A stretch of DNA of 43,369 nucleotides. Origin: Methanoperedens sp049303315 (lineage in GTDB: Archaea > Halobacteriota > Methanosarcinia > Methanosarcinales > Methanoperedenaceae). The stretch's first letter is position 1; each line of letters starts with the position of its first letter. Position numbers and translations under genes: made by a program. The stretch is from NCBI GenBank assembly GCA_049303315.1, contig JBAQMZ010000035.1, positions 1 through 43,369 on the forward strand. Reading direction: 5' to 3'. Positions 6,743-15,402 of the stretch are shown piece by piece. The notes below the pieces were generated by a model. It saw nothing but the letters and a program-made list of their open reading frames with translations, searched no databases and was not told where the DNA came from.

Positions 6743-7600
6743 CTATAATATTATCCATATCCCGGCAATCGTTGCGCTCGTTCCCAGTATGAGCGTACGG
6801 TTAATCTTTTCTTTTAACATGAAAAGCGCAAGAATACTTGAGAGAAAAGGCGTTAGTGCCCCAAGGCTTGTGGCTTTTGCTGCGCCTATTGATTTTATGC
6901 TCATGAAGAAAAAGTAACTTCCAAAACCCATGCCTGCTATCCCGCCGAGCCCAAGCAATATGTAGGCTTCTTTCCTGAACTTGAAAATCGCTTTCGGGTG
7001 GTTATTCATGGAATAGGCGATATACAACAGCGCAAGGGGTATGGGCATGCTGATAAGCGCTGACTGGAAAGCATCCACATCCTTCAAGCCGGTCTTTGTT
7101 GCCACGATGGAAAAGGCATATAAGAAAGCCGCAAATGCTGCCATAGAAACGCCAAACTTGATATTTTTCTCACTTCCCGAATTCCTTCCCCCGCTCAATA
7201 TCCATATCCCGGTGATTATCAATATTGTACCGGCAATCACCTTTCCGCTTATTTTTTCATCCAGAAGCAGGGCGCTTAAGAGAATGGTAATCAGCGGGAA
7301 GGTAAAAAGTATGGGAATAAATCGGGACACTGAGATATTTTCCAATCCTTTCATATATGCAGCTCCCCCGAGAATAAGCCTGAACAACCCGCCAAGGTTC
7401 AGGAATAAAAAACCACCAAACGTGAAGGAGAACTGTCCACCTCTTATTATCAAAAAAAGTACCAACAGAAAAAGCATGGCGAAAAAAGTGCGGATCAACA
7501 CCGCGGGAACCGCCCCTATGCCTATGCCTTTTTTATAGAACACGGCTGCTATTGACCAGCAGAAAGCGGCAGCCAGTGCATATATCTCACCTGCTATCAT
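6743..7600 (-). CDS. EamA/DMT-family transporter
   Basis: A multi-pass membrane protein of about 285 residues with two homologous EamA halves of five helices each, seen from EIYALAAAFCWSIAAVFYKKG at the start and FGVSMAAFAAFLYAFSIVATKTG at the start of the second half. The GAAKATSLGALTPFLSSILA stretch near the end is typical of drug/metabolite exporters. The ATG at 7600 places the first helix as in the family; in-frame codons at 7624 and 7654 would add 8 or 18 residues but lack better ribosome sites. The substrate is unknown. It is convergent with tRNA-Ser, 16 bases away, and divergent from cdhDE. Confidence 0.85.
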   Translation of the reverse strand: MIAGEIYALAAAFCWSIAAVFYKKGIGIGAVPAVLIRTFFAMLFLLVLFLIIRGGQFSFTFGGFLFLNLGGLFRLILGGAAYMKGLENISVSRFIPILFTFPLITILLSALLLDEKISGKVIAGTILIITGIWILSGGRNSGSEKNIKFGVSMAAFAAFLYAFSIVATKTGLKDVDAFQSALISMPIPLALLYIAYSMNNHPKAIFKFRKEAYILLGLGGIAGMGFGSYFFFMSIKSIGAAKATSLGALTPFLSSILALFMLKEKINRTLILGTSATIAGIWIIL

Positions 7601-7726
7601 GCTGAATAAAAAAGTGCAGGTCATATTATTAGTTATCGGACTGTGAAAGTGCACTTATAGCAGGATTCATAAATTTCCGTAATTTCAAATTTTTGACATC
7701 CTTTTGAGCATTTTTCAAGGTTTTCA

Positions 7727-7785
7727 GACAGGATAACAGGATGAACAGGATTAAATTATATCCTGTCAATCCTGTTAATCCTGTC
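7727..7785. repeat. Palindromic CAGGAT-type intergenic repeat
   Basis: The left arm at 7727-7751 consists of CAGGAT-containing units, and the right arm at 7760-7785 is its near-perfect reverse complement, with an 8-base AT loop. Each arm has three roughly 9-base units (CAGGATTAA / CAGGATTGA). The unit resembles short CAGGATTAACAGGATT repeats that I recall in intergenic spaces of many unrelated genomes. It lies between the divergent transporter and cdhD, upstream of the cdhD promoter. Confidence 0.75.
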
Positions 7786-7871
7786 AAAATTTATTGTTCG
7801 AGAGTGATTACGATTATTTAGGAAACTTACTATAGTTCCTAATAATCCAAAATCCATACAAATCCTGAATA

Positions 7872-7888
7872 TAAAAATATATATGTAG
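7872..7888 (+). promoter_or_regulatory. TATA region of cdhDE
   Basis: AAAAATATATATGTAG is a strong TATA-like stretch about 50-65 bases before the cdhD start at 7936, giving cdhDE its own promoter independent of any upstream cdh gene. Confidence 0.45.
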
Positions 7889-7935
7889 CCAGTCCTATCT
7901 TGGACGATTAATAGTGCTAAATGGGATATGTAAAT

Positions 7936-9225
7936 ATGACTAAAAAGATTAAACTCTCGGAACTTGGAAACCTGTTCGGGGGCCTTGATGTCCAGGCACT
8001 TGAAGGTGTAAAGATAGAAGGTGATGTGGAGATAGACCTTGGACAACTTGGAATGAACCCGCAGATGGCTTATGCGCTGGGACATGAGACAGCCCAGCTT
8101 GCACTTCACTTGATGAACATTTCCAGGATTTTAGGTTATCCCGTTGACCAGATGCTCGGAGCCGCACCTGCAAAGCCTGCCAGGCTTAGCAAGTTGATTG
8201 AATCCAGATTCAGCGTGGGCAAAATAGAAGAATGGAAAACCCCGATACAGGAAGTCGTGCTCGGGGCAACTTCATCCGACGGCGGTACGAGAAAAAGCAC
8301 AATAACGCTCGGCGGGGAAACAGCCCTTCCATATTATTTTGACGGACCTATGCCTCACCGCAATCACATAACTATGGACGTTTTTGATATGCCCATAAAT
8401 ATGGCAAAAGCGGTCAAATCAAACTACGAGGATGTCATCAACAGCCCAGCAGAGTGGGCAAAGAAAGTAGTCCGCGACTTCGGGGCTGATATGGTTACGA
8501 TTCATCTCATAAGCACAGACCCTAACATCAAGGACACTTCACCTGCCGAGGCTGCAAAAACGGTGGAAGAAGTCCTCCAGGCCGTGGATGTGCCCATCGT
8601 CATCGGCGGCTCGGGAAATCCGGAGAAAGACCCCGCGGTGCTGGAGAAAGCCGCAGAAGTCGCCGAGGGTGAGCGCTGCCTGCTCGCATCAGCCAGTTTA
8701 AATCTTGACTATGCACGCATTGCGGAAGCAGCCAAGAAATATAAACACGTTGTGCTTTCCTGGACGCAGCTTGAGATTAATGCGCAAAAAGAATTGAACC
8801 GCAAACTGATGAAACAGTGCGGCGTAGCCCGCGAGAATATCATTATGGACCCGACGACCGCGGCTCTTGGGTACGGGCTTGATTACGCTTACACGAATAT
8901 GGAAAGAATAAGATTGGCAGGATTGTCTGGAGATATGGAACTTAATTTCCCGATGTCCAGCGGTACTACCAATGCATGGGGAGCGCGCGAAGCATGGATG
9001 GTTTCCTCGCCGCTAAAGGAAGATTCGGACTGGGGACCGCGCGAGTACAGGGGCCCGATATGGGAGATTATCACGGGACTGACATTATCGCTGGCAGGGA
9101 ATGACCTTTTCATGATGATGCACCCAACCGCTGTCCAGGTGCTAAAGGAGATAACACAGACGCTTTACGGCGGAAAGGAAAGCGAACCGGTGAATATCGA
9201 TAACTGGGTAGGGGCGGTGATATAA
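7936..9225 (+). CDS. cdhD: Acetyl-CoA decarbonylase/synthase delta subunit (corrinoid Fe-S protein small subunit)
   Basis: About 429 residues. The product is the delta subunit of the archaeal CODH/ACS complex; with CdhE it forms the corrinoid protein that moves the methyl group between tetrahydrosarcinapterin and the acetyl-CoA-forming cluster. The start MTKKIKLSELGNLFGGLDVQALEGV and the TIM-barrel region (DMVTIHLISTDPNIKDTSP, IVIGGSGNPEKDPAVLEKA, IIMDPTTAALGYGLDY) match CdhD. ATG 7936 is preferred to 7921 because family members begin with this MxKK sequence. The stop overlaps the cdhE start by one base. cdhA, B and C are not in the window, so the operon is split. The protein acts in acetyl-CoA synthesis or cleavage in the cytoplasm. 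Confidence 0.95.
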   Translation: MTKKIKLSELGNLFGGLDVQALEGVKIEGDVEIDLGQLGMNPQMAYALGHETAQLALHLMNISRILGYPVDQMLGAAPAKPARLSKLIESRFSVGKIEEWKTPIQEVVLGATSSDGGTRKSTITLGGETALPYYFDGPMPHRNHITMDVFDMPINMAKAVKSNYEDVINSPAEWAKKVVRDFGADMVTIHLISTDPNIKDTSPAEAAKTVEEVLQAVDVPIVIGGSGNPEKDPAVLEKAAEVAEGERCLLASASLNLDYARIAEAAKKYKHVVLSWTQLEINAQKELNRKLMKQCGVARENIIMDPTTAALGYGLDYAYTNMERIRLAGLSGDMELNFPMSSGTTNAWGAREAWMVSSPLKEDSDWGPREYRGPIWEIITGLTLSLAGNDLFMMMHPTAVQVLKEITQTLYGGKESEPVNIDNWVGAVI

Positions 9226-10634
9226 TGAAATTGAACAGCCCGCTCCAGGTCTATAAGTACCTCCCACAGATAAACTGCGCCGAATGCGGGGATGCAACGT
9301 GCATGGCTTTTGCAGCCCATCTCATCGACAGGTCAAAAAAACTCGATGACTGCCCACCCATACTTAAAGACGAGTACAAGAAAAAATATACAGAATTGCA
9401 GACGCTCCTTGCACCGGAAATCAGGGAAATCACGATAGGTACAGGGGAGCATGCAAGGAGAATAGGCGGGGACGATGTTCTTTATCGCCACCAACTGACC
9501 TTTTTCGACCCGACTGCTTTTGCCTACGATGTCTGGGATACGATGCCGGAAGCAGAGCTCGTAGAGAGGATAAACAAGATTGCAAACTTTCGGAAATTCT
9601 ATGTCGGGAAATTCCTGAAAGTAGATATGGTCGCAGTGCGGTGCGTTTCAGGCGATCCCCTGAAATTCGCCGGCGCTGTAAAGAAAGCAAGCGAAACCAC
9701 AAAACTTCCCCTCATACTCTGTTCATTTGACCCTGCTGCGCTGAAAGCTGCGCTTGAAGTTGTCAAAGATAAAAATCCCCTGATATACGCGGCAACGGAA
9801 AAGAACTGGGGCGAAGTTGCAGAGCTGGCTTTGAATTATAAAGTCCCTGTTGTATTGTTCTCACCCGACCTTGATAAGCTAAAATCCCTTGCTCTCACGT
9901 TAAGGGAAATGGGTATAAAAGACCTTGTGCTTGACCCGGGTACATATCCCCAGGGAAAGAAGCTTAAAGAGACGTTTGAGAGATTCATAATGCTTCGGCG
10001 TGCAGGGATAAAAGAAGGGCAAAAGGATATAGCGTATCCGATTATGGCAGTTCCTCTTAATGCATGGCTTGTCTATAAGGATGCGGTCACCGCTTCCTAC
10101 TGGGAAACAGTGCTTTCTTCGGTTTTCACTGTGAGGTATGGGGATATCATGATTCTTCACAGCCTTGAACCGTATGCGATGCTTCCTGAAGTGCACATTC
10201 GTGATACCATTTATACCGACCCGCGAACGCCGGTGAAAGTAGCGCCGGGAGTGAACGAGGTAGGTTCTCCCACAAAAGATTCACCTGTGATAGTCACAAC
10301 CAATTTCGCCCTTACATATTATACTGTGGAAAGTGACCTTTCATCCAATAAGATAAATTGCTATCTTGCGGCAGTGGATACTGACGGGATAGGAGTGGAA
10401 GCGGCAGTTGCAGGCGGACAGCTTACGGCAGCCAAGATAAAAGATACTTTCCAGAAAGCGAATTTTGATTTCAAGGATAAGACATCTCATGGCACACTTA
10501 TTTTGCCGGGTCTTGCAGCAAGGCTGCAGGGCGATGTGGAAGATGTGACAGGACTTCGTGTGATGATAGGCCCTCCGGACTCGGGACGCATTCCCGGGTG
10601 GATGGAGAAAAATTGGCCTCCTAAACCGAAATAA
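9225..10634 (+). CDS. cdhE: Acetyl-CoA decarbonylase/synthase gamma subunit (corrinoid Fe-S protein large subunit)
   Basis: This 469-residue protein begins with a Fe-S cluster domain (INCAECGDATCMAF, then DDCP; cysteines 18, 21, 26 and 43) that holds the low-potential 4Fe-4S centre used to reactivate the corrinoid. A TIM barrel follows, then a C-terminal corrinoid-binding region (about 310-469: NFALTYYTVESDL, GLAARLQGDVEDVTG). Length and domain order match CdhE. It is translationally coupled to cdhD, with a GGTGAT ribosome site inside the end of cdhD. The next gene, ftsZ, has its own promoter about 60 bases downstream of the cdhE stop. Confidence 0.95.
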   Translation: MKLNSPLQVYKYLPQINCAECGDATCMAFAAHLIDRSKKLDDCPPILKDEYKKKYTELQTLLAPEIREITIGTGEHARRIGGDDVLYRHQLTFFDPTAFAYDVWDTMPEAELVERINKIANFRKFYVGKFLKVDMVAVRCVSGDPLKFAGAVKKASETTKLPLILCSFDPAALKAALEVVKDKNPLIYAATEKNWGEVAELALNYKVPVVLFSPDLDKLKSLALTLREMGIKDLVLDPGTYPQGKKLKETFERFIMLRRAGIKEGQKDIAYPIMAVPLNAWLVYKDAVTASYWETVLSSVFTVRYGDIMILHSLEPYAMLPEVHIRDTIYTDPRTPVKVAPGVNEVGSPTKDSPVIVTTNFALTYYTVESDLSSNKINCYLAAVDTDGIGVEAAVAGGQLTAAKIKDTFQKANFDFKDKTSHGTLILPGLAARLQGDVEDVTGLRVMIGPPDSGRIPGWMEKNWPPKPK

Positions 10635-10669
10635 AAAAGTTCATGATTATTCTTTACACACCTTCTTAT

Positions 10670-10730
10670 CAATAATATCTATATACTAAAAAGATGTAAA
10701 GATAGTAGCCACAATTTTAGTCAAAGGAGG
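10670..10730 (+). promoter_or_regulatory. ftsZ promoter and ribosome-binding site
   Basis: A TATA-like AATATCTATATACTAAA at about 10673-10689 is followed by an AAAGGAGG Shine-Dalgarno at 10723-10730, seven bases before ATG 10738. The strong ribosome site fixes the start. Confidence 0.5.
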
Positions 10731-10737
10731 CTATTAT

Positions 10738-11718
10738 ATGGTTAATGAAAAGTTAGCAGAGCTTGTGAAAATGGCAAAACCATCTGTGGCCGTAGTCGGG
10801 CTTGGTGGTGCAGGATGCAATATTACGACTTGGATAGCAGAAAAAGGAATGGCAGGCGGAAGGATAATCGCGGCTAATACTGATGTAAATCACCTGAGTA
10901 CAATGAGTAAGGCTGATAAGCTGATATTACTCGGTGAGAAATTATGCAAGGGGCATGGGTGCGGTGGATATCCAGAAATGGGTGCCCAGGCAACCAAAGA
11001 AAATCTTGCAGAGATAAAAGCTGAATTAGAGGGAACAAACCTCGTTTTCCTTGTAGCCGGGTTAGGCGGAGGAACTGGTACGGGAGCAATACCTGTTGTA
11101 GCGGAAGTTACAAGAGGCATCGGCTCACTTACTATTGCCTGCGTCACGATTCCATTCAAGATCGAGCAGTTCAGGAGAGAAAAAGCAAGAGAGGCCATAA
11201 AGGCACTTTCAGAGAGTTGCGACTCGACAATCGTTATCGATAACTCAAAGTTAAGAGAAGTAGCCGGCAATCTCCCGCTGAAAGAGGCGCTTGCTGTTGC
11301 AAATGCCCTGGTTGGCGCGTTCGTCAAGAACATTACCGAGACAATCACCCAGCCAAGCTTGATCAACCTTGACTACGCAGATCTTCGCGCAGTCATGGAG
11401 CGCGGCGGAATATCCGCAATCGGCATTGGTGAAGGCGATGGAGAGGACAGGGTAGCGAAAGCAGTATCGCAGGCGCTTGCTGTCCCGTTGCTTGACATCT
11501 CCGACATGTCTGCCACATACGGTGTGCTTATCCACATTGTAGGAGGCGAAGACCTGACACTCGAAGAGGTCGCGGTCACAGGCGAGTTAATCATGGACAA
11601 GGTCCCCAACACAAAGAGAGTTATCTGGGGAGCAAAAGTCGATGACCAGCTCACAGGCAGAGTACGTGTAATGGCAGTCTTGACAGGTGTCAAGAGCCCA
11701 TTCATGGAAGGCCAGTAA
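10738..11718 (+). CDS. ftsZ: FtsZ-family cell division GTPase
   Basis: This 326-residue protein has the tubulin/FtsZ signature GGGTGTG at 110-116, an N-terminal VVGLGGAGCNI nucleotide loop and the T7 synergy loop NLDYADLRAVM at 210-220 with the catalytic acidic residues. It polymerises on GTP to form the division ring. It is shorter than most FtsZ proteins because both the N-terminal extension and the disordered C-terminal tail are nearly absent; it ends soon after VMAVLTGVKSPF. Archaea often carry more than one FtsZ paralogue, so whether this is the main division protein is not certain. A well-formed terminator follows the stop. Confidence 0.92.
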   Translation: MVNEKLAELVKMAKPSVAVVGLGGAGCNITTWIAEKGMAGGRIIAANTDVNHLSTMSKADKLILLGEKLCKGHGCGGYPEMGAQATKENLAEIKAELEGTNLVFLVAGLGGGTGTGAIPVVAEVTRGIGSLTIACVTIPFKIEQFRREKAREAIKALSESCDSTIVIDNSKLREVAGNLPLKEALAVANALVGAFVKNITETITQPSLINLDYADLRAVMERGGISAIGIGEGDGEDRVAKAVSQALAVPLLDISDMSATYGVLIHIVGGEDLTLEEVAVTGELIMDKVPNTKRVIWGAKVDDQLTGRVRVMAVLTGVKSPFMEGQ

Positions 11719-11728
11719 GGTTTAAAAA

Positions 11729-11765
11729 GTGATGTGACATTTCACATCACAAATTTTTTCTTTTT
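11729..11765 (+). terminator. Hairpin terminator after ftsZ
   Basis: GTGATGTGA (11729-11737) pairs perfectly with TCACATCAC (11742-11750) over a 4-base loop, followed by a T-rich run ATTTTTTCTTTTT. It begins 11 bases after the ftsZ stop. Confidence 0.7.
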
Positions 11766-11807
11766 AAAAAGAAAGTAGGTTCGTGTTTATACTATGGTTG
11801 AACTTCT

Positions 11808-11834
11808 GTCATCAATTACACGCCAGTTGATGAC
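11808..11834. repeat. 8-bp inverted repeat upstream of a small ORF
   Basis: GTCATCAA (11808-11815) and TTGATGAC (11827-11834) form a perfect dyad with an 11-base spacer, about 20 bases before the TATA element of the 31-residue ORF. It could be an operator for a dimeric regulator; no function is shown. Confidence 0.35.
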
Positions 11835-11854
11835 CTAATATATCACATACAAAA

Positions 11855-11868
11855 GATTTAAATATATA
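11855..11868 (+). promoter_or_regulatory. TATA box before a 31-residue ORF
   Basis: ATTTAAATATATAA is a close match to archaeal TATA elements, about 30-40 bases before ATG 11896. Confidence 0.45.
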
Positions 11869-11895
11869 AAACACTTTGAGAATACGAAGGTCAAA

Positions 11896-11991
11896 ATGAG
11901 AGTTATTGAAATGGCAGTAAATATCCGCTACATGTATATCAGTTTAGGAATTGCAATGATTCTTACAGTGCTCGGAAAGATAATACTATAA
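11896..11991 (+). CDS. Putative 31-residue membrane microprotein
   Basis: A short frame gives 31 residues. Most of the chain (YMYISLGIAMILTVLGKIIL) is one hydrophobic helix after a short polar start (MRVIEMAVNIR), as expected of a single-pass membrane microprotein. Support for expression is indirect: a strong TATA element 30-40 bases upstream, a GAAGG ribosome-like site directly before the ATG, and isolation between a terminator and the next gene. No homologue is recognised. Confidence 0.45.
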   Translation: MRVIEMAVNIRYMYISLGIAMILTVLGKIIL

Positions 11992-12042
11992 GACTATATT
12001 CGGGCGTATCTTTTATTTTTAGTGCTCTGATTCCTGATAAAT

Positions 12043-12663
12043 ATGATGACTTTATTGGTTTTTGAGGTATTACTTTTTGGTTTATTTAGCGTTCTTTTAG
12101 GTCAGTTTATAGGACAAAGTCGAGAAGCGTATGCCATATGGATTCGAGAAATTGTTTTCTCTGATGGTACAAAAAATTCCAATGATGACAAGAAAAGATT
12201 GTGTAGCAATATGGAATCATTGTCAAGGGAGATTTGTGGGCTCAATGACTTGATTAGTATAGTAGCAGGATTAATTGTTCTAACTTTTTTTGTAATTTTT
12301 TTTACAGTTATATGGAATTATAATTTAATGGTTCTAGAATTAGAACGAAACATCACCTTAACGTCAACTGTACTTGCTCTAATGATTGTTCTTGCACTTC
12401 CGTATATTTTGAGTAAACTAAATATCAATCTTATTGACCCAACAAAATCGAGTCAGATCGACGACAAAATTTTTGAGGTATGGTATGAAAACAAGTGTCA
12501 TTGGAGCAAATGTGTAAAGTATCGTTTCAGACTTGAACCAAGGCCACTTTATGAAATACTTGATGAAAAAATAAACCTAAAACAGATAACTCCCACACAA
12601 GAAGAGCTTGAACTTATAAAATTGTTAGATAAAAATAACAAAAGCTTTAAATTTTTACCTTGA
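12043..12663 (+). CDS. Unknown membrane protein, AT-rich
   Basis: About 206 residues. One hydrophobic helix lies at the N-terminus (LLVFEVLLFGLFSVLLGQFI). Two more lie at about 72-97 (ISIVAGLIVLTFFVIFFTVI) and 106-123 (STVLALMIVLALPYIL), after a soluble loop of about 50 residues with cysteines. The C-terminal 80 residues are charged and probably cytoplasmic. No family is recognised. Base use is AT-rich compared with ftsZ and aRF1 on either side, which suggests acquired DNA. ATG 12043 and the next ATG at 12046 are both possible starts. Confidence 0.6.
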   Translation: MMTLLVFEVLLFGLFSVLLGQFIGQSREAYAIWIREIVFSDGTKNSNDDKKRLCSNMESLSREICGLNDLISIVAGLIVLTFFVIFFTVIWNYNLMVLELERNITLTSTVLALMIVLALPYILSKLNINLIDPTKSSQIDDKIFEVWYENKCHWSKCVKYRFRLEPRPLYEILDEKINLKQITPTQEELELIKLLDKNNKSFKFLP

Positions 12664-12872
12664 TTTTATTTTATCCGAATACTTCGGAGGCTTGCTATGC
12701 TTTCCATTTATAAATGCAACGCAGTTTTTGATAATTAAGTTGTATATCTATATCATACGCATATTGAATAATAACTGTGCCATTCTACATCACAAGTCTT
12801 TCTAATCAATCTGTCATCAAAACATCCATATATATTTTGCTTACTTTTACGTATATACTCGACTTGAGAAAA

Positions 12873-13070
12873 ATGAGTTCGATATCGACAGAAACAAGTA
12901 ATGAAAACCAGCTCACGGTTGAGGAATATGTGCGCTATATCAGGATAAAGGAGCAGATTCAACTTATTTTGGATAATGCAAACATAAAAGAAGCGCTGCG
13001 CGATGCCGAGGAGTCCATCAATGGACTGGCTGTTGATTTGATTGTTAAATACTCAGTCCAAAAGAAATAA
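12873..13070 (+). CDS. Small conserved-looking hypothetical protein
   Basis: Starting at ATG 12873 the protein is 65 residues, acidic and mostly helical (VEEYVRYIRIKEQIQLILDNANIKEALRDAEESINGLAVDLIVKYSV). Longer in-frame upstream codons would add a hydrophobic, low-quality leader that covers the promoter (TATA-like ACGTATATACTCG at 12850-12862), so the short form is preferred. It ends 2 bases before the convergent stop of the release factor gene. The function is unknown. The helical pattern without cysteines or basic patches gives no direct clue. Confidence 0.55.
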   Translation: MSSISTETSNENQLTVEEYVRYIRIKEQIQLILDNANIKEALRDAEESINGLAVDLIVKYSVQKK

Positions 13071-13072
13071 TC

Positions 13073-14320
13073 TTATACACCTGTCTTGAATCGGAGTATC
13101 GCCGCTATCCCGCCAAAAGCCGTGAGAAGCTGGTTTCCCTCCTCAAAATCACTCGAAATGAAAGAAGTGTTCGTTCCCATCTGGTCTGCTATGGCTGAAA
13201 GCTCCTCCACGATATCCACAGACTCAGCGACTTTAAGGCTTGACCCGCATTTCTTGCAATTACCGGGCTGGTATTCCTCATCCCCGAGTTTTTTCGTAAT
13301 GGTTTTCTTCTCCTCAAAATCACAGTTGCTGCATTTTATGGTGAGGCGCACTTTGCGGAGTTGATCTGAAAGCAAAAGCGTATCGACAGACCCCATCTGC
13401 AGGTTCTTCCTGACCTGCTCTTCCCCGTATGAGGCAAGACCGGTGTCGTTTACCAGTTCTTTTAAGAAACGCTCCGCGATTTTCTTCTCCTGCACCACTT
13501 CGACATTCTGAAGAGCTTCGCCCAATTTATCAAAGAGCTCGTTCAGACCCGATTCATCAGTATAAGCAACATCAAAAAGACCCAGGATTTTTTTCTGTAT
13601 CTCATGATGAAGGAATTCGCCGCTTTCGAATTCCTCTTTGGTGGGTGATGGCCCGCCTATGAAAACACCCTCGAAATCCTTCTGGTCAATCCCCAGAAAG
13701 ACTTCGCTTGCAGCGTCAGCTATGCGGGTATAGAACTCGTTGATCGCTATGAGACGAAGCTGCTGGAACCTGTGCGAACTCTGGCCACCTTTTCGCTGCT
13801 TTCCCGGGACATTAGAAGTGAGGTGCGCCATCACTTCAATATGCTTGCCGCGCAGCACACCCACAGTCGCCTCACGCCTGTCAAGAACAAGGAGACCGTA
13901 TGTCTTTTTCTCATGCAGCATATCCTCAAGAGGTGTGAGCAGGAAGGATGAATCGCAGTGGTACTTGTAGGACACCAAGGGGTCAGGCGGTTCAATTATG
14001 TATGTCTCCATATCGGTTTTGTTAGCGCCTATATCCACGGCGCCGCAGAAAATCACAACGCCGTTCTCCGGCGCTTTTGGTATCAGCTTGAGCCTTGAAA
14101 GCAGCGACTCGATTGCGCCTGTCACGTTCTGTCTTGTCACTCTTGATTTGATGTTTGATGCCTGGCCGAATTCTTCCCTTAGCTGTGCAGCTACCTCATG
14201 TATCTGCTTGTCGTGAGGGATATACAGCGAGATAAGTTCCGTACCTCTGCCGCGCTTGCTGCGCAGAACCTCAAGAGTCCTTTTGAATTCGTATTTTTTA
14301 TGTGCGTCTGATTCGACCAT
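13073..14320 (-). CDS. prf1: Peptide chain release factor aRF1
   Basis: About 415 residues, the usual length for archaeal aRF1. The NIKS motif (about 56-59) reads stop codons and the GGQ motif (about 178-180, RKGGQSSHRFQQLR) triggers peptidyl-tRNA hydrolysis. A C-terminal zinc-ribbon-like mini-domain is present (CSNCDFEEKK...CKKCGSSLKV). ATG 14320 follows a GAAGGAGCC ribosome site and gives the family start MVESDAHKKYEFKRTLEVL; an in-frame upstream ATG at 14356 would add 12 residues. It sits 70 bases downstream of the beta-RFAP synthase gene on the same strand. Confidence 0.95.
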   Translation of the reverse strand: MVESDAHKKYEFKRTLEVLRSKRGRGTELISLYIPHDKQIHEVAAQLREEFGQASNIKSRVTRQNVTGAIESLLSRLKLIPKAPENGVVIFCGAVDIGANKTDMETYIIEPPDPLVSYKYHCDSSFLLTPLEDMLHEKKTYGLLVLDRREATVGVLRGKHIEVMAHLTSNVPGKQRKGGQSSHRFQQLRLIAINEFYTRIADAASEVFLGIDQKDFEGVFIGGPSPTKEEFESGEFLHHEIQKKILGLFDVAYTDESGLNELFDKLGEALQNVEVVQEKKIAERFLKELVNDTGLASYGEEQVRKNLQMGSVDTLLLSDQLRKVRLTIKCSNCDFEEKKTITKKLGDEEYQPGNCKKCGSSLKVAESVDIVEELSAIADQMGTNTSFISSDFEEGNQLLTAFGGIAAILRFKTGV

Positions 14321-14390
14321 TAGTTTAGGCTCCTTCAAAAACCGGAGATTTTTCAATCATTCATATTTGCTAATATAGATAAATGTTGAG

Positions 14391-15332
14391 TCAATAATTT
14401 TCTATTCTTGCGCCTTCGTTCCTTGCCTTCGTGGTAAATACCCGCCCTTTCTCCCCGAGAAATTCCGTTGCTATTTTCCCAAGGTTCCCCGCATCCTCGC
14501 CGAATGCGTAAACTGTTGGACCGAAAGAGCTCAAACCAGCGCCGTAAGCTCCTCCTTCTCTCAACAACTCCATCAATTTCACAGAAACTGGCTGGAGTTC
14601 AACTTCCCTTTTCTTAAATCCAATCTCCTGGATAGAGTTGATGCTCTTCCCGAAAGTCACGATATCTTCTTCTGCAAGCGCAGGAAGCATCTGCATCAGG
14701 ATGATATGTGAGAGCCCTTCAACTTCCCGCAACGGTATCGGGCATTTTTCCTTGAATATGTTTACCTCTTTTTTGCTTGATGCCCCTTTCTGCTCTGGAA
14801 TTGCAACCACTATATCCCAGTCCGGGAAGTCTTTTCTTAACAAAACCGGCGCAGGGGGAAGCTTGCTAGCCGCCGATGGAAGAAATGCCTTTTTCTCGCT
14901 GAATTTATGCCCGCCGTCGAGTATGAAGCCGCCTTTTTCAAATGCAGCCACGCCGATGCCGCTTGTTCCACCTCTCCCCACTTTTATTGCGAGTTCATAC
15001 ACGCTCAAGCCGAGGTTGTATATCATGTTCACAGCCATGCCTGCCGCAAGCGCAGCCTGCGTGCCGGAGCCAAGACCGACATGCGAGGGATAATCCTTTT
15101 CTATGCTGATGCGAATTCCTTCGCCATGAGGGAGAAGCAAAGCGGCGCTGTTTCTCATTCGTTCAAGGTGCTCGCTGTTCCCTGTTATTTCAACCGTGTC
15201 GGATTTTTCAACTTTGATACTGATAACAGGCTCCTCAAGCGTAAGCCCGATACCCCCGTCAACGCGCCCGATGCTTGCGTTCATGTCGATAAGGGTTAAA
15301 TGCAGGCGGGATGGGGTGGTTATTTTTAGCAT
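14391..15332 (-). CDS. Beta-ribofuranosylaminobenzene 5'-phosphate synthase
   Basis: About 313 residues of the GHMP-kinase fold. The PSHVGLGSGTQAALAAGMAVN block is the GHMP ATP-like loop and ITTPSRLHLTLIDMN is the characteristic beta-RFAPS start. The enzyme joins p-hydroxybenzoate/p-aminobenzoate to PRPP in the first committed step of methanopterin synthesis, so it marks a methanogenic or methanotrophic archaeon. ATG 15332 is chosen over the TTG two codons upstream. No clear ribosome site is visible. Confidence 0.9.
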   Translation of the reverse strand: MLKITTPSRLHLTLIDMNASIGRVDGGIGLTLEEPVISIKVEKSDTVEITGNSEHLERMRNSAALLLPHGEGIRISIEKDYPSHVGLGSGTQAALAAGMAVNMIYNLGLSVYELAIKVGRGGTSGIGVAAFEKGGFILDGGHKFSEKKAFLPSAASKLPPAPVLLRKDFPDWDIVVAIPEQKGASSKKEVNIFKEKCPIPLREVEGLSHIILMQMLPALAEEDIVTFGKSINSIQEIGFKKREVELQPVSVKLMELLREGGAYGAGLSSFGPTVYAFGEDAGNLGKIATEFLGEKGRVFTTKARNEGARIENY

Positions 15333-15402
15333 CGTCAATACACGTATTAAGGCATCCAGGCAGTTATTCCCGGCACCCTTTTGGAACTTGGGTTAGAGAC
15401 AA

